A stretch of 64,000 nt of DNA from Kistimonas scapharcae (GTDB taxonomy: Bacteria; Pseudomonadota; Gammaproteobacteria; Pseudomonadales; Endozoicomonadaceae). Of the stretch, positions 26,875 to 34,707 are shown piece by piece. The DNA lies in assembly GCF_039540975.1 (NCBI RefSeq), contig NZ_BAABFL010000481.1, positions 1-64,000 of the forward strand, read 5' to 3'. Both the position numbers and the translations under genes were made by a program. Below the pieces are notes generated by a model. It did not search any database. It was not told the origin of the DNA and saw only the letters and a program-made list of their open reading frames with translations. Every line of letters starts with the position of its first letter. Within the stretch, counting starts at the first letter, position 1.

Positions 26875-28050
26875 ATGTCTGTCGGTATTGATGACATCAG
26901 TTTTTATTCGTCCAGTCTTTATATTCCTCTGGCTGAGCTGGCTACGCGCTACGGGGTTGATCCCGACAAGTATCGCGTCGGGCTGGGGCAGGAGGAGATG
27001 GCGATCCCCGCGGTCGATGAAGACATCGTGACGATGGGGGCCAGTGCGGCCTGGCCTATGATTGACGACGATAATCGTGACAGTGTCGGCACCCTGCTGT
27101 TTGCGACGGAGACCGGTATTGATCAGTCCAAGTCGGCCGGTGTCTATGTGCATCGTTTGCTGGGATTGGGCCCTAATTGTCGTGTCGTGGAGTTGAAGCA
27201 GGCCTGTTACAGTGCGACTGCAGCCATACAGATGGCCTGCGCGCTCGTGGCAAGACAACCGGAGAAATCCGTGCTGGTCATTGCCTCGGATATCGCACGC
27301 TATGGCTTGGGAACGCCGGGTGAGGCAACCCAGGGCTGTGGTGCGGTCGCCCTGTTGATCAAGGCGAATCCGCGACTGGTTGAAGTGCATCCGGAGAGTG
27401 GTTGTTACAGCGAAGATGTCATGGATTTCTGGCGGCCCAACTACATGGATACCGCACTGGTAGATGGTAAATATTCCACCATCATTTATCTTAAGGCGTT
27501 GCGTCAGTCCTGGAAACATTACCAGCAGGCTGGTGGCAGGGCTTTTTCTGACTTTTCCCGCTTCTGCTATCACCTGCCCTTCGCCAAGATGGGTGAGAAG
27601 GCGCATCGCAAGCTGGCGGTGACCTGTGGTGAAAGTATGTCGGATGAGCTGTTTGCAGAGCAGACTGGCTCCGGTCTGATTTATAACCGCAAAATCGGTA
27701 ACAGCTATTCGGCTTCCCTCTATATCGGGCTGCTGTCCATGTTGGAGAATGATCCAGAGGATCTGTCTGGCCGGCACATTGGGCTCTTCAGTTATGGTTC
27801 CGGTTGTGTTGGTGAGTTCTTTGCCGTGACAGTTCAGCCGGGATACCGGGTCTATAGCCGCAGGCAGGCGCACGTGGACAGGCTGGAATCCCGACAGGCG
27901 CTTAGTTATGACGAATACGCCCTGCTCTTTGAGTATCAATATCCCCGTGTGGATGGTGAGCATGATTTTCCGGAGATGACCGATGGCCGCTTCCGGCTGG
28001 CGGGTCTGCATGATCACAAGCGCATCTATACAGAGACAGGTGTGCGCTGA
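26875..28050 (+). CDS. mvaS: Hydroxymethylglutaryl-CoA synthase
   Basis: Condenses acetyl-CoA with acetoacetyl-CoA to give HMG-CoA; 391 residues. From the ATG at 26875 (AAGAGG ribosome binding site) the catalytic triad falls at Glu79 (FATETGIDQSK), Cys111 (ELKQACYSATAA) and His233 (FCYHLPFAKM), the same numbering as Staphylococcus aureus MvaS, which supports this start. An earlier ATG at 26830 is in frame but unlikely. The acetoacetyl-CoA thiolase needed before this step is not in the cluster. Confidence 0.95.
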   Translation: MSVGIDDISFYSSSLYIPLAELATRYGVDPDKYRVGLGQEEMAIPAVDEDIVTMGASAAWPMIDDDNRDSVGTLLFATETGIDQSKSAGVYVHRLLGLGPNCRVVELKQACYSATAAIQMACALVARQPEKSVLVIASDIARYGLGTPGEATQGCGAVALLIKANPRLVEVHPESGCYSEDVMDFWRPNYMDTALVDGKYSTIIYLKALRQSWKHYQQAGGRAFSDFSRFCYHLPFAKMGEKAHRKLAVTCGESMSDELFAEQTGSGLIYNRKIGNSYSASLYIGLLSMLENDPEDLSGRHIGLFSYGSGCVGEFFAVTVQPGYRVYSRRQAHVDRLESRQALSYDEYALLFEYQYPRVDGEHDFPEMTDGRFRLAGLHDHKRIYTETGVR

Positions 28051-28078
28051 ATGCGTTATGATGCGCACGCTTAGTTGT

Positions 28079-28109
28079 TACAGTGTTTTGCTGCCGTAAA
28101 GCCACTGTA
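28079..28109. other. Stem-loop in the mvaS-mevalonate kinase gap
   Basis: TACAGTG (28079-28085) and CACTGTA (28103-28109) can pair across 17 bases; no U-run follows. The remaining 130-base gap shows nothing else that I can support. Confidence 0.3.
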
Positions 28110-28181
28110 AATGGCGTGGATGAAGGCTCCTGTGTGGAGCGTGGCGCTGTGGGTTGAAACTGTTTTCGGGATTGTCTGCGG

Positions 28182-29195
28182 ATGAGGTCTGTTGCTCCGG
28201 GCAAAATTATCATTTCGGGTGAGCATTCGGTGGTGTATGGTTCGCCGGCCCTGGCAGTGGCTGTAGATATTCACGCCAATGCCGTGGTTGAGCGACTGGA
28301 TGAGCCGGGTATTCACCTGCATCTGGACAACTATGGCAAGCTGGCTTCATTGCCGCTGGCAGAGCTGGAACAGGTTCGTCTGACCATTGATGAAGCGTAT
28401 CAGCATTACCTTCTCGGCCGCTGTACGGTGGATAAGGTCTTACCCCATGCCGGTGAGCTTTACCTGTATGCCATTGCCAGCCTGTATAACAGCTATTCAT
28501 TACCCTTTGGCCATGGCTTGGATATTTCCCTGAAGTCCGCCATTCCGGTGCGTTCCGGGATGGGTTCCTCTGCGGCGACGGTGGCGTCAGTGCTGGTGGC
28601 TGTGGCGGGTTATTTTGGTGTGCAGCTGGATAAAGAATCCCTGTTTCGTTTTACCAGCCATACCGAACGACTCCAGCATGGTTGTACCAGTACCATTGAT
28701 CCCATGGTGACGGTTCATGGTGGGTTAGTGCGGGTGGAAAATAGCCAGTTGACCCAAAGCAGTGAGCTGCCGGAATTGAACTGGTATCTGGTCAATACCG
28801 GTGAGCCTGAAGTCAGTACCGGGCAGTGCGTGGCCGAGGTGCGACGCCGGTTTGGCACCAGCACTATCTGGAATGAGTTTGCCGCCATTATTCAGGGGCT
28901 GGAGCAGGCGTTTGTCTGTCGTGATACGCGGGCGTTGCGTGAGTATGTCAAACGTAATCATCAATTGCTGGTGGATATTGGCGTAGTGCCTGACACGGTG
29001 CAGCGATTTATCAGCGATCTGAAATCTCACTATGGCGCTGCCGGCAAAATCAGTGGTGCCGGTGCCGTGCATGGTGAAAAGGCCGGCTTTGTGCTGGTTC
29101 AGAGTGATGAGCCGGTAGAGAGTCTCTGTCATGAATACGGTTTCTCTGTTGCCAGGCTGCAGGCGGATCCTCTCGGTGCCAGACTCTGTCATTAA
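28182..29195 (+). CDS. mvk: Mevalonate kinase
   Basis: GHMP-family kinase of 337 residues phosphorylating mevalonate at C5. Motif 1 is SVAPGKIIISGEHSVVYG, the ATP-binding motif 2 is VRSGMGSSAATVAS, and the mevalonate-type signature ERLQHGCTSTIDPMVTVHGG follows. Motif 3 near the end is GAAGKISGAGAVHGE; its Gly-rich pattern is slightly unusual (GAV-HGE where GGGDC is common). The frame overlaps the next gene's longest frame by 65 bases. Confidence 0.9.
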   Translation: MRSVAPGKIIISGEHSVVYGSPALAVAVDIHANAVVERLDEPGIHLHLDNYGKLASLPLAELEQVRLTIDEAYQHYLLGRCTVDKVLPHAGELYLYAIASLYNSYSLPFGHGLDISLKSAIPVRSGMGSSAATVASVLVAVAGYFGVQLDKESLFRFTSHTERLQHGCTSTIDPMVTVHGGLVRVENSQLTQSSELPELNWYLVNTGEPEVSTGQCVAEVRRRFGTSTIWNEFAAIIQGLEQAFVCRDTRALREYVKRNHQLLVDIGVVPDTVQRFISDLKSHYGAAGKISGAGAVHGEKAGFVLVQSDEPVESLCHEYGFSVARLQADPLGARLCH

Positions 29196-30132
29196 TACCG
29201 GTCAGGTGGTTCATGTATCGGTGCCCGGCAGTATTATGCTGCTGGGAGAGCATTCTGTTTTGTATTCCCAGCCAGCTGTTGCCTGTGCTGTTGATCGCTA
29301 TATGCGTGTTCAGGTCGAGCTGCTGACGAGCCGGGACATTGTTGTTGAGTCTGCGCTTGGTCCTTATTGTTCCCATCTTGATAACCTTCAGGAATCTATT
29401 TCCCATCGTTTTCTTGTAGAGATTCTCCGGCGCTGGCGGGAGACGTTAGCGTGTGGTCTGAAAATTAGTATTGCTTCTGAGTTTTCTCATACCGTTGGCT
29501 TGGGTTCCTCTGCTGCAGTAACGGTTGCGCTGGTTTCTGCCCTGCGAGCCGTTTGTGGTTTGCCGCTTGATCAGCAGGAAATTCTTCGGTCAAGTGTTGA
29601 GGTTGTTCGCGCTGTTCAGGGGCGAGGGTCTGGTACTGATCTGGCAGCCAGTGTCTACGGCGGTGTGATTGCCTTTGATGCTGATACTTTGCAAGTTCGG
29701 CGTTTATCGTCTGAATTGCCTATCGATCTTTATTACGCGGGCTATAAAACGCCAACGACTGATGTGTTGGCGAGAGTTGCAGAAGAGAGTGTGCGAGTGC
29801 CTGGAGTCGTGGATGCGCTTTACCGGTTAATGGGGGACGTGAGTCGAGAGGCAATAACAGCGATCAAGGCTGATGATTTGTCGCAGCTCGGTCGGTGCAT
29901 GAATGTCTATCAAGGGTTGATGGATGCTCTTAATGTGAATGATGCAGTGCTGTCTGCCATTGTCTATGGTTTGCGTGCCTTGCCGGGTGTGATGGGCGCC
30001 AAAATTTCCGGTTCGGGGCTGGGTGATTGTGTCTGTGCGCTGGGTGATGCCGGTGCCGGGTTATCTGGATTCGAGCGTATTCCTGTTTCTGTTTCCCCTG
30101 TTGGAGTGTCCGTTGACGTTTTCCCGCGTTGA
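29131..30132 (+). CDS. Second GHMP kinase, probably phosphomevalonate kinase
   Basis: GHMP-family kinase, up to 333 residues. Motif 1 is VSVPGSIMLLGEHSVLY, motif 2 HTVGLGSSAAVTVAL, and motif 3 MGAKISGSGLGDCV. The segment QGRGSGTDLAASVYGG resembles phosphomevalonate kinases, and this is the only unassigned step in an otherwise complete pathway, so that role is inferred by elimination. Against this, motif 1 also resembles mevalonate kinase. The start is uncertain: ATG 29131 lies inside the upstream gene, whereas GTG 29206 sits just before the conserved fold. Third-position T is more frequent here than in neighbouring genes. Confidence 0.75.
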   Translation: MNTVSLLPGCRRILSVPDSVINTGQVVHVSVPGSIMLLGEHSVLYSQPAVACAVDRYMRVQVELLTSRDIVVESALGPYCSHLDNLQESISHRFLVEILRRWRETLACGLKISIASEFSHTVGLGSSAAVTVALVSALRAVCGLPLDQQEILRSSVEVVRAVQGRGSGTDLAASVYGGVIAFDADTLQVRRLSSELPIDLYYAGYKTPTTDVLARVAEESVRVPGVVDALYRLMGDVSREAITAIKADDLSQLGRCMNVYQGLMDALNVNDAVLSAIVYGLRALPGVMGAKISGSGLGDCVCALGDAGAGLSGFERIPVSVSPVGVSVDVFPR

Positions 30133-31114
30133 TGTTGCCCGAAGTCTTCTGGGTGATTGTGAATACCGTCCTGTCGATGTTTTCGAGGCATGGGCACCGG
30201 TCAATATTGCGCTGTGCAAATATTGGGGGAAGCGCGATGCTGCCCTGAATCTGCCGGTTAATGACAGTCTGTCAGTTGCTTTGCCTGATAAGGGAACACG
30301 TACCCGGGTGACCCGGTTGCAGGGTGAGTCAAAAGATATTGTTTTTTTAAATGATCAGCCGGTGTCTGAGGCAGATGGTTTTTATCAGAAAGTGGTCGCA
30401 CATCTGAATCTGTTTCGTCTGGATCGGGGAGATCGCTTCCGAATTGATACCGTTAATAACATCGCGACGGCGGCAGGTCTTGCCTCGTCGGCGTCCGGCT
30501 TTGCAGCGCTGACTCGGGCAACGGCAGGTGTGCAAGGCTTCAATCTTGATGGTAAGGCGCTTTCCATTCTGGCTAGAGTGGGGAGTGGTAGTGCCTGTCG
30601 GTCTGTGTTTGATGGATTTGTGCGTTGGCATAAAGGCGAAGCTGTTGATGGCATGGATTCCTGTGCGGCGCCATTGTCTCAGGTTTGGCCGGGTTTGCGT
30701 CTTGGGGTGCTGACCTTGACGGGGGCGGCGAAAAAAGTCGGTTCACGGGAAGGAATGGCGCGAACAGTGGAGACGACGCCGCTCTATTCGGCCTGGCCTG
30801 CCCAGGCTGAAGCGGATATAGCGATACTGGAGCAGGCTATTGTCGATCGTGACTTTGAACTTTTGGGTGTCACTGCTGAGCACAATGCCATGACCATGCA
30901 TGCCACGATGATTGCCTCCTGGCCGCCGCTGTTGTACTGGGAGCCTGAATCTGTCGCTGTCATGCAGAAGGTCTGGCAGCTGCGGAAAGACGGGGTGCCG
31001 GTCTATCTCACTATGGATGCCGGGCCTAATGTGAAACTTTTATTTGAGTCGCCGGTCGAAGACAGCATCAGGCAGGTGTTTCCTGATGTTGAGGTGGTAA
31101 AACTCTTCCCGTAA
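30113..31114 (+). CDS. mvaD: Diphosphomevalonate decarboxylase
   Basis: ATP-dependent decarboxylase converting mevalonate diphosphate to IPP; 333 residues from TTG 30113. Signatures: APVNIALCKYWGKRD, LNLPVNDSLSVAL, TAAGLASSASGFAALT, ARVGSGSACRSVFDGFVRW and YLTMDAGPNVKLLF. The frame is open upstream from 30023, but GGAG at 30103-30106 ideally places the TTG at 30113, after which homology begins. It overlaps the preceding kinase gene by 20 bases. It is the last gene of the mevalonate operon and is followed by an intrinsic terminator. Confidence 0.93.
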   Translation: MTFSRVDVARSLLGDCEYRPVDVFEAWAPVNIALCKYWGKRDAALNLPVNDSLSVALPDKGTRTRVTRLQGESKDIVFLNDQPVSEADGFYQKVVAHLNLFRLDRGDRFRIDTVNNIATAAGLASSASGFAALTRATAGVQGFNLDGKALSILARVGSGSACRSVFDGFVRWHKGEAVDGMDSCAAPLSQVWPGLRLGVLTLTGAAKKVGSREGMARTVETTPLYSAWPAQAEADIAILEQAIVDRDFELLGVTAEHNAMTMHATMIASWPPLLYWEPESVAVMQKVWQLRKDGVPVYLTMDAGPNVKLLFESPVEDSIRQVFPDVEVVKLFP

Positions 31115-31116
31115 AG

Positions 31117-31144
31117 GGATTCTTTTCGCAGGGAATCCGTTTTT
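31117..31144 (+). terminator. Intrinsic terminator of the mevalonate operon
   Basis: GGATTC (31117-31122) pairs with GAATCC (31133-31138), followed by GTTTTT. It begins two bases past the mvaD stop, separating the cluster from rpsB. Confidence 0.75.
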
Positions 31145-31173
31145 CGGGGCTGTGCATGCCTGTGTGGTTATGG

Positions 31174-31180
31174 TATAAAT
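31174..31180 (+). promoter_or_regulatory. Probable rpsB promoter (-10)
   Basis: TATAAAT preceded by TGG (extended -10 like TATGGTATAAAT), 138 bases before rpsB. It gives rpsB-tsf its own promoter downstream of the mevalonate terminator. The -35 is not clear. Confidence 0.5.
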
Positions 31181-31260
31181 GCGCGCTTGTGGCGACCGCC
31201 GCAAGTATTCTTATGACTTAAAACCACACATGCACCGACACATGGTTCCTGGGTGCCCGC

Positions 31261-31317
31261 TTAAAAAGGGTCGAATCATGGGGTGTATGGAGGCATAACC
31301 CTTTTAAGGAGTTTTAC
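31261..31317 (+). promoter_or_regulatory. rpsB mRNA leader structure
   Basis: TTAAAAAGGGT (31261-31271) can pair with ACCCTTTTAA (31298-31307), one A bulged, closing a loop. The right arm runs into the Shine-Dalgarno AAGGAG (31306-31311). In E. coli ribosomal protein S2 represses rpsB-tsf translation through a conserved leader, and this hairpin is a candidate for the same control. I infer function from position and structure only. Confidence 0.5.
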
Positions 31318-32085
31318 ATGGCTCAAGTGTCCATGCGTGACATGCTGAAGGCCGGTGTCCATTTCGGTCACCAGACCCGTTACTGGAACCCCAAGATGCG
31401 AAAGTTCATCTTCGGCGCCCGTAACCGCATTCACATTATCAACCTGGAACACACCCTGCCGGCGTTCAATCAGGCGCTGGGTCTGATCAAGAAGCTGGCT
31501 GAAGGCAAGAACAAGGTTCTGTTCGTCGGCACCAAGCGTGCAGCGAGCAAGATCGTCCGTGAAAACGCGCAGCGTTGCGGCATGCCTTATGTTAATCACC
31601 GCTGGCTGGGCGGCATGCTGACCAACTACAAGACTATTCGTCAGTCTGTACGTCGTCTGCGTGAACTGGAAGCCCAGGCTGAAGACGGCACTTTCGAGAA
31701 GTTGACCAAGAAAGAAGCCCTGATGCGTACCCGTGATCTGGAAAAGCTGGATCGCAGCCTGGGTGGTATCAAGGACATGGGTGGCCTGCCTGACGCGATC
31801 TTCGTCATCGACGTGGATCACGAAAAGATTGCCATCCAGGAAGCTAACAAGCTGGGCATCCCTGTTATCGGTATCGTTGATACCAACAGCAACCCGGACG
31901 GCGTAGACATCGTTATCCCCGGTAACGATGACGCGATCCGCGCAATTCAGCTGTACGTTGAATCTGCTGCTGACGCGATTCTGGAAGGTCGTGCTGCTGC
32001 CGGTGCAGTCGTTGAAGAAGCGGCTGCTGAAAAGGCAGAAGCGGCTGAAGAGAGTGAAGAGAACAGCGAAGACTCCGCGGAGTAA
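31318..32085 (+). CDS. rpsB: 30S ribosomal protein S2
   Basis: Small-subunit protein of 255 residues: MAQVSMRDMLKAGVHFGHQT, RNRIHIINLEHTLPAF, VNHRWLGGMLTN and DAIFVIDVDHEKIAI are all typical. An acidic Ala/Glu-rich C-terminal tail of about 25 residues (after GRAAAGAVVEEAAAEK) extends beyond the core. Strong AAGGAG site. First gene of the conserved rpsB-tsf unit. Confidence 0.98.
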   Translation: MAQVSMRDMLKAGVHFGHQTRYWNPKMRKFIFGARNRIHIINLEHTLPAFNQALGLIKKLAEGKNKVLFVGTKRAASKIVRENAQRCGMPYVNHRWLGGMLTNYKTIRQSVRRLRELEAQAEDGTFEKLTKKEALMRTRDLEKLDRSLGGIKDMGGLPDAIFVIDVDHEKIAIQEANKLGIPVIGIVDTNSNPDGVDIVIPGNDDAIRAIQLYVESAADAILEGRAAAGAVVEEAAAEKAEAAEESEENSEDSAE

Positions 32086-32096
32086 TCGTCCTGTTC

Positions 32097-32124
32097 AGAA
32101 AAAGGGGGCCTTGCCCCCTTTTTT
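32097..32124 (+). terminator. rpsB-tsf intergenic terminator
   Basis: GGGGGC (32104-32109), loop CTT, GCCCCC (32113-32118), then TTTTTT. A terminator between rpsB and tsf is common and lowers tsf expression relative to rpsB. Confidence 0.85.
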
Positions 32125-32269
32125 GCCATAGGGGTCAGACTATTATTGCTGTCGTTGCAGCGGCGGTTCCTGGCTCCGGGCGAAAAAAATTCTTTCGTGA
32201 TTGTTGCTTTCTCTCCATGAGAAGACGCTGGAAAGACAGCAGCATAATCAAGGTTTAGAGGATACGAAA

Positions 32270-33127
32270 ATGGCAATTACTGCTGCACTGGTAAAAGAGC
32301 TGCGTGAGCGTACCGGTCTTGGCATGATGGAATGCAAGAAGGCCCTGGTTGAGGTTGACGGCGACATCGAAAAAGCGATCGAAGAGCTGCGCAAGTCTGG
32401 TCAGGCCAAGGCTGCCAAGAAAGCCGGTCGTACCGCTGCTGAAGGTGTGGTTGCCGTTAAAGTGGCTGACGATGCCAAGTTCGGCATGCTGGTGGAAGTC
32501 AACAGTGAAACTGACTTTGTTGCCCGCGACGATAACTTCCTGGGTTATGTTAACACTGTCGTTGAGCGTGCCTTTGAAACCAAGCAGACCGATATCCCTG
32601 CCCTGATGGACGGTGATCTGGAAACGGCCCGCCTGGCGCTGGTTCAGAAAATCGGTGAGAACATCAGTGTTCGTCGTGCCGCTGCCCTGGAAGGCGATGT
32701 TGTTGGCAGCTACGTTCACGGTAACAGCCGTATCGCGGTTCTGGTCAGCCTGGAAGGCGGTAACGCTGAGCTGGCCAAGGACATCGCCATGCACGTGGCT
32801 GCTGTGAATCCTCAGGTTGTCAGCAAGGACGACATGCCGGCTGATCTGGTTGAGAAAGAGAAGGAAATCTTCCGTGCTCAGGCGCTGGAAAGCGGCAAGC
32901 CTGCCGAGATCGTTGAAAAGATGATCGTTGGCCGTGTGAACAAGTTCCTGGCTGAAAACAGCCTGGTTGAACAGCCTTTCGTCAAGAACCCTGACATGAC
33001 TGTTGGCAAGCTGGCTGCAGAAGCTGGTGCCACTGTCAAGAGCTTCATCCGCTTTGAAGTGGGTGAAGGCATCGAGAAGGAAGTGGTTGACTTCGCTGCT
33101 GAGGTTCGTGCTCAGGCAGGCCTGTAA
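32270..33127 (+). CDS. tsf: Elongation factor Ts
   Basis: Guanine nucleotide exchange factor for EF-Tu, 285 residues. N-terminal UBA-like MAITAALVKELRERTGLGMM ECKKAL, then the conserved TDFVAR (SETDFVARDDNF) and core dimerisation subdomains. I start at ATG 32270, preceded by GAGGA; the frame is open 69 bases upstream but without family resemblance. Confidence 0.98.
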   Translation: MAITAALVKELRERTGLGMMECKKALVEVDGDIEKAIEELRKSGQAKAAKKAGRTAAEGVVAVKVADDAKFGMLVEVNSETDFVARDDNFLGYVNTVVERAFETKQTDIPALMDGDLETARLALVQKIGENISVRRAAALEGDVVGSYVHGNSRIAVLVSLEGGNAELAKDIAMHVAAVNPQVVSKDDMPADLVEKEKEIFRAQALESGKPAEIVEKMIVGRVNKFLAENSLVEQPFVKNPDMTVGKLAAEAGATVKSFIRFEVGEGIEKEVVDFAAEVRAQAGL

Positions 33128-33142
33128 GGCATACTGATGCAG

Positions 33143-33178
33143 GGGGCGACAAAGATTTTGTCGCCCCTGTTATTATTT
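33143..33178 (+). terminator. Terminator after tsf
   Basis: An 11-bp stem GGGGCGACAAA / TTTGTCGCCCC with a GAT loop (33143-33167), then a T-rich stretch TGTTATTATTT. Confidence 0.85.
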
Positions 33179-33185
33179 GATGGCT

Positions 33186-33245
33186 AATACCAGTGACCAA
33201 TCGCTGGTTGATTGCAGATAATGGCAGTCGTTGGTCAGTGGTATT
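33186..33245. repeat. 15-bp inverted repeat upstream of pyrH
   Basis: AATACCAGTGACCAA (33186-33200) and TTGGTCAGTGGTATT (33231-33245) are reverse complements except one position, spaced by 30 bases. It lies between the tsf terminator and pyrH. There is no U-run, so it is more likely a regulatory site or RNA structure than a terminator. Confidence 0.6.
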
Positions 33246-33333
33246 GGTATCATCAAAAAACAGCCATGGGCATGGCAGGATTGGTATCGCTGTTCATCCT
33301 GTTCATGGCCAAGCCCGTTGACGGAGAGCAGAC

Positions 33334-34071
33334 ATGCCCGGAACAGATCGCCAGCCTAAATATCATCGAATCCTCCTCAAGCTCAGTGGTGAAGCGCTGA
33401 TGGGGAGTGAAGAGTTCGGTATTGATCCCAAGGTGTTGGATCGGATGGCGCTTGAAATCGGCCAGTTGGTCGGTATTGGTGTTCAGGTGGGCCTGGTGAT
33501 CGGTGGTGGTAACCTGTTTCGTGGGGCGGCGTTGAGTGCAGCTGGCATGGAACGTGTCACCGGTGACCATATGGGTATGCTGGCCACAGTCATGAATGCA
33601 CTGGCCATGCGTGATGCGCTGGAGCGTTCCAATATTAATACCCGTGTGATGTCTGCTATTCCGATGAGTGGCGTAGTGGAGCATTATGATCGCCGCCGTG
33701 CACTGCGTTATCTGAATTCGGGTGATGTCGTGATTTTCTCCGCAGGCACCGGGAATCCTTTTTTCACCACGGATTCCGCTGCCTGTCTGCGAGGTATTGA
33801 AGTAGACGCTGACCTGGTGCTGAAGGCCACCAAGGTGGATGGCGTTTACGATCAGGATCCGGTCAAGAATCCTGACGCGATCAAGTTTGATCGTCTGACC
33901 TATGACGATGTACTGGATCGTAAGCTCGGGGTGATGGACCTGACCGCTATCTGCCTGGTGCGCGACCACCAGATGCCGGTGCGTGTGTTTAACATGAACA
34001 AGACCGGTGCCCTGTTGAATGTTGTCGTCGGTGGCGACGAAGGAACCCTGGTTTGCGGGAGTGACGCATGA
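33334..34071 (+). CDS. pyrH: UMP kinase
   Basis: Hexameric amino-acid-kinase-fold UMP kinase of 245 residues, making UDP. Motifs: LKLSGEALMG, VIGGGNLFRG, GDHMGMLATVMNA, GTGNPFFTTDSAACLR and KVDGVYDQDP. GGAGAG precedes the ATG. Its stop overlaps the frr start (ATGA). Confidence 0.97.
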   Translation: MPGTDRQPKYHRILLKLSGEALMGSEEFGIDPKVLDRMALEIGQLVGIGVQVGLVIGGGNLFRGAALSAAGMERVTGDHMGMLATVMNALAMRDALERSNINTRVMSAIPMSGVVEHYDRRRALRYLNSGDVVIFSAGTGNPFFTTDSAACLRGIEVDADLVLKATKVDGVYDQDPVKNPDAIKFDRLTYDDVLDRKLGVMDLTAICLVRDHQMPVRVFNMNKTGALLNVVVGGDEGTLVCGSDA

Positions 34072-34625
34072 TTGACGAACTGAAGAGTGATGCTGAATCC
34101 AGAATGCAGAAGAGCGTGGAAGCGCTGACCCATGCATTTGCCAAAATCCGTACTGGTCGGGCGCATCCGAGCCTGCTGGAAGGTGTACGGGTATCCTACT
34201 ATGGCTCTGAATCCCCGTTGAACCAGGTGGCCAACGTAACGGCTGAAGATGGACGCACCCTGGCGATTCGTGTCTGGGAAAAGAGCATGGTGCCGGAAAT
34301 CGAGAAAGCCATCCTTAGGTCTGACCTTGGTCTGAATCCTTCCACAGCCGGTGAAGTGATTCGTGTACCGCTGCCGCCACTGACGGAAGAAACCCGTAAA
34401 GGTTACACCAAACAGGCGCGTCATGAAGCAGAGCAGGCCCGTGTAGCGATCCGTAATATCCGTCGTGATGTGCTGTCTGACTTCAAAGAGCTGGAAAAGG
34501 AAAAAGAGATCAGCGAAGACGAAGAGCGTCGTGCGCAGGACGATGTGCAGAAGATTACTGACAAGTACATCGCTGCCGTTGATGAAGCGCTGGCGGTCAA
34601 AGAAAAGGATCTGATGGCAATCTGA
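34068..34625 (+). CDS. frr: Ribosome recycling factor
   Basis: Releases ribosomes after termination together with EF-G; 185 residues, standard length. Typical segments are KIRTGRAHPSLLEGV, DGRTLAIRVWEKSMV, VPLPPLTEETRKGY and DDVQKITDKYI. Four-base overlap with pyrH indicates coupled translation. Confidence 0.98.
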   Translation: MIDELKSDAESRMQKSVEALTHAFAKIRTGRAHPSLLEGVRVSYYGSESPLNQVANVTAEDGRTLAIRVWEKSMVPEIEKAILRSDLGLNPSTAGEVIRVPLPPLTEETRKGYTKQARHEAEQARVAIRNIRRDVLSDFKELEKEKEISEDEERRAQDDVQKITDKYIAAVDEALAVKEKDLMAI

Positions 34626-34633
34626 TCAGACGA

Positions 34634-34661
34634 AACCCGGGCTTTGCCCGGGTTGTTGTTT
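34634..34661 (+). terminator. Terminator after frr
   Basis: AACCCGGGC (34634-34642), loop TTT, GCCCGGGTT (34646-34654), then GTTGTTT. It probably gives partial termination before uppS. Confidence 0.75.
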
Positions 34662-34707
34662 GCCGGGCGCGTTGCCCGGATAGTGTGAGGTAACCCCGAA
34701 ATAAGTC

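Noticed and set aside
26854..28068. A 404-codon minus-strand frame opposite mvaS
   Set aside because: The plus strand has the full HMG-CoA synthase catalytic triad; the antisense frame has no recognisable domain.
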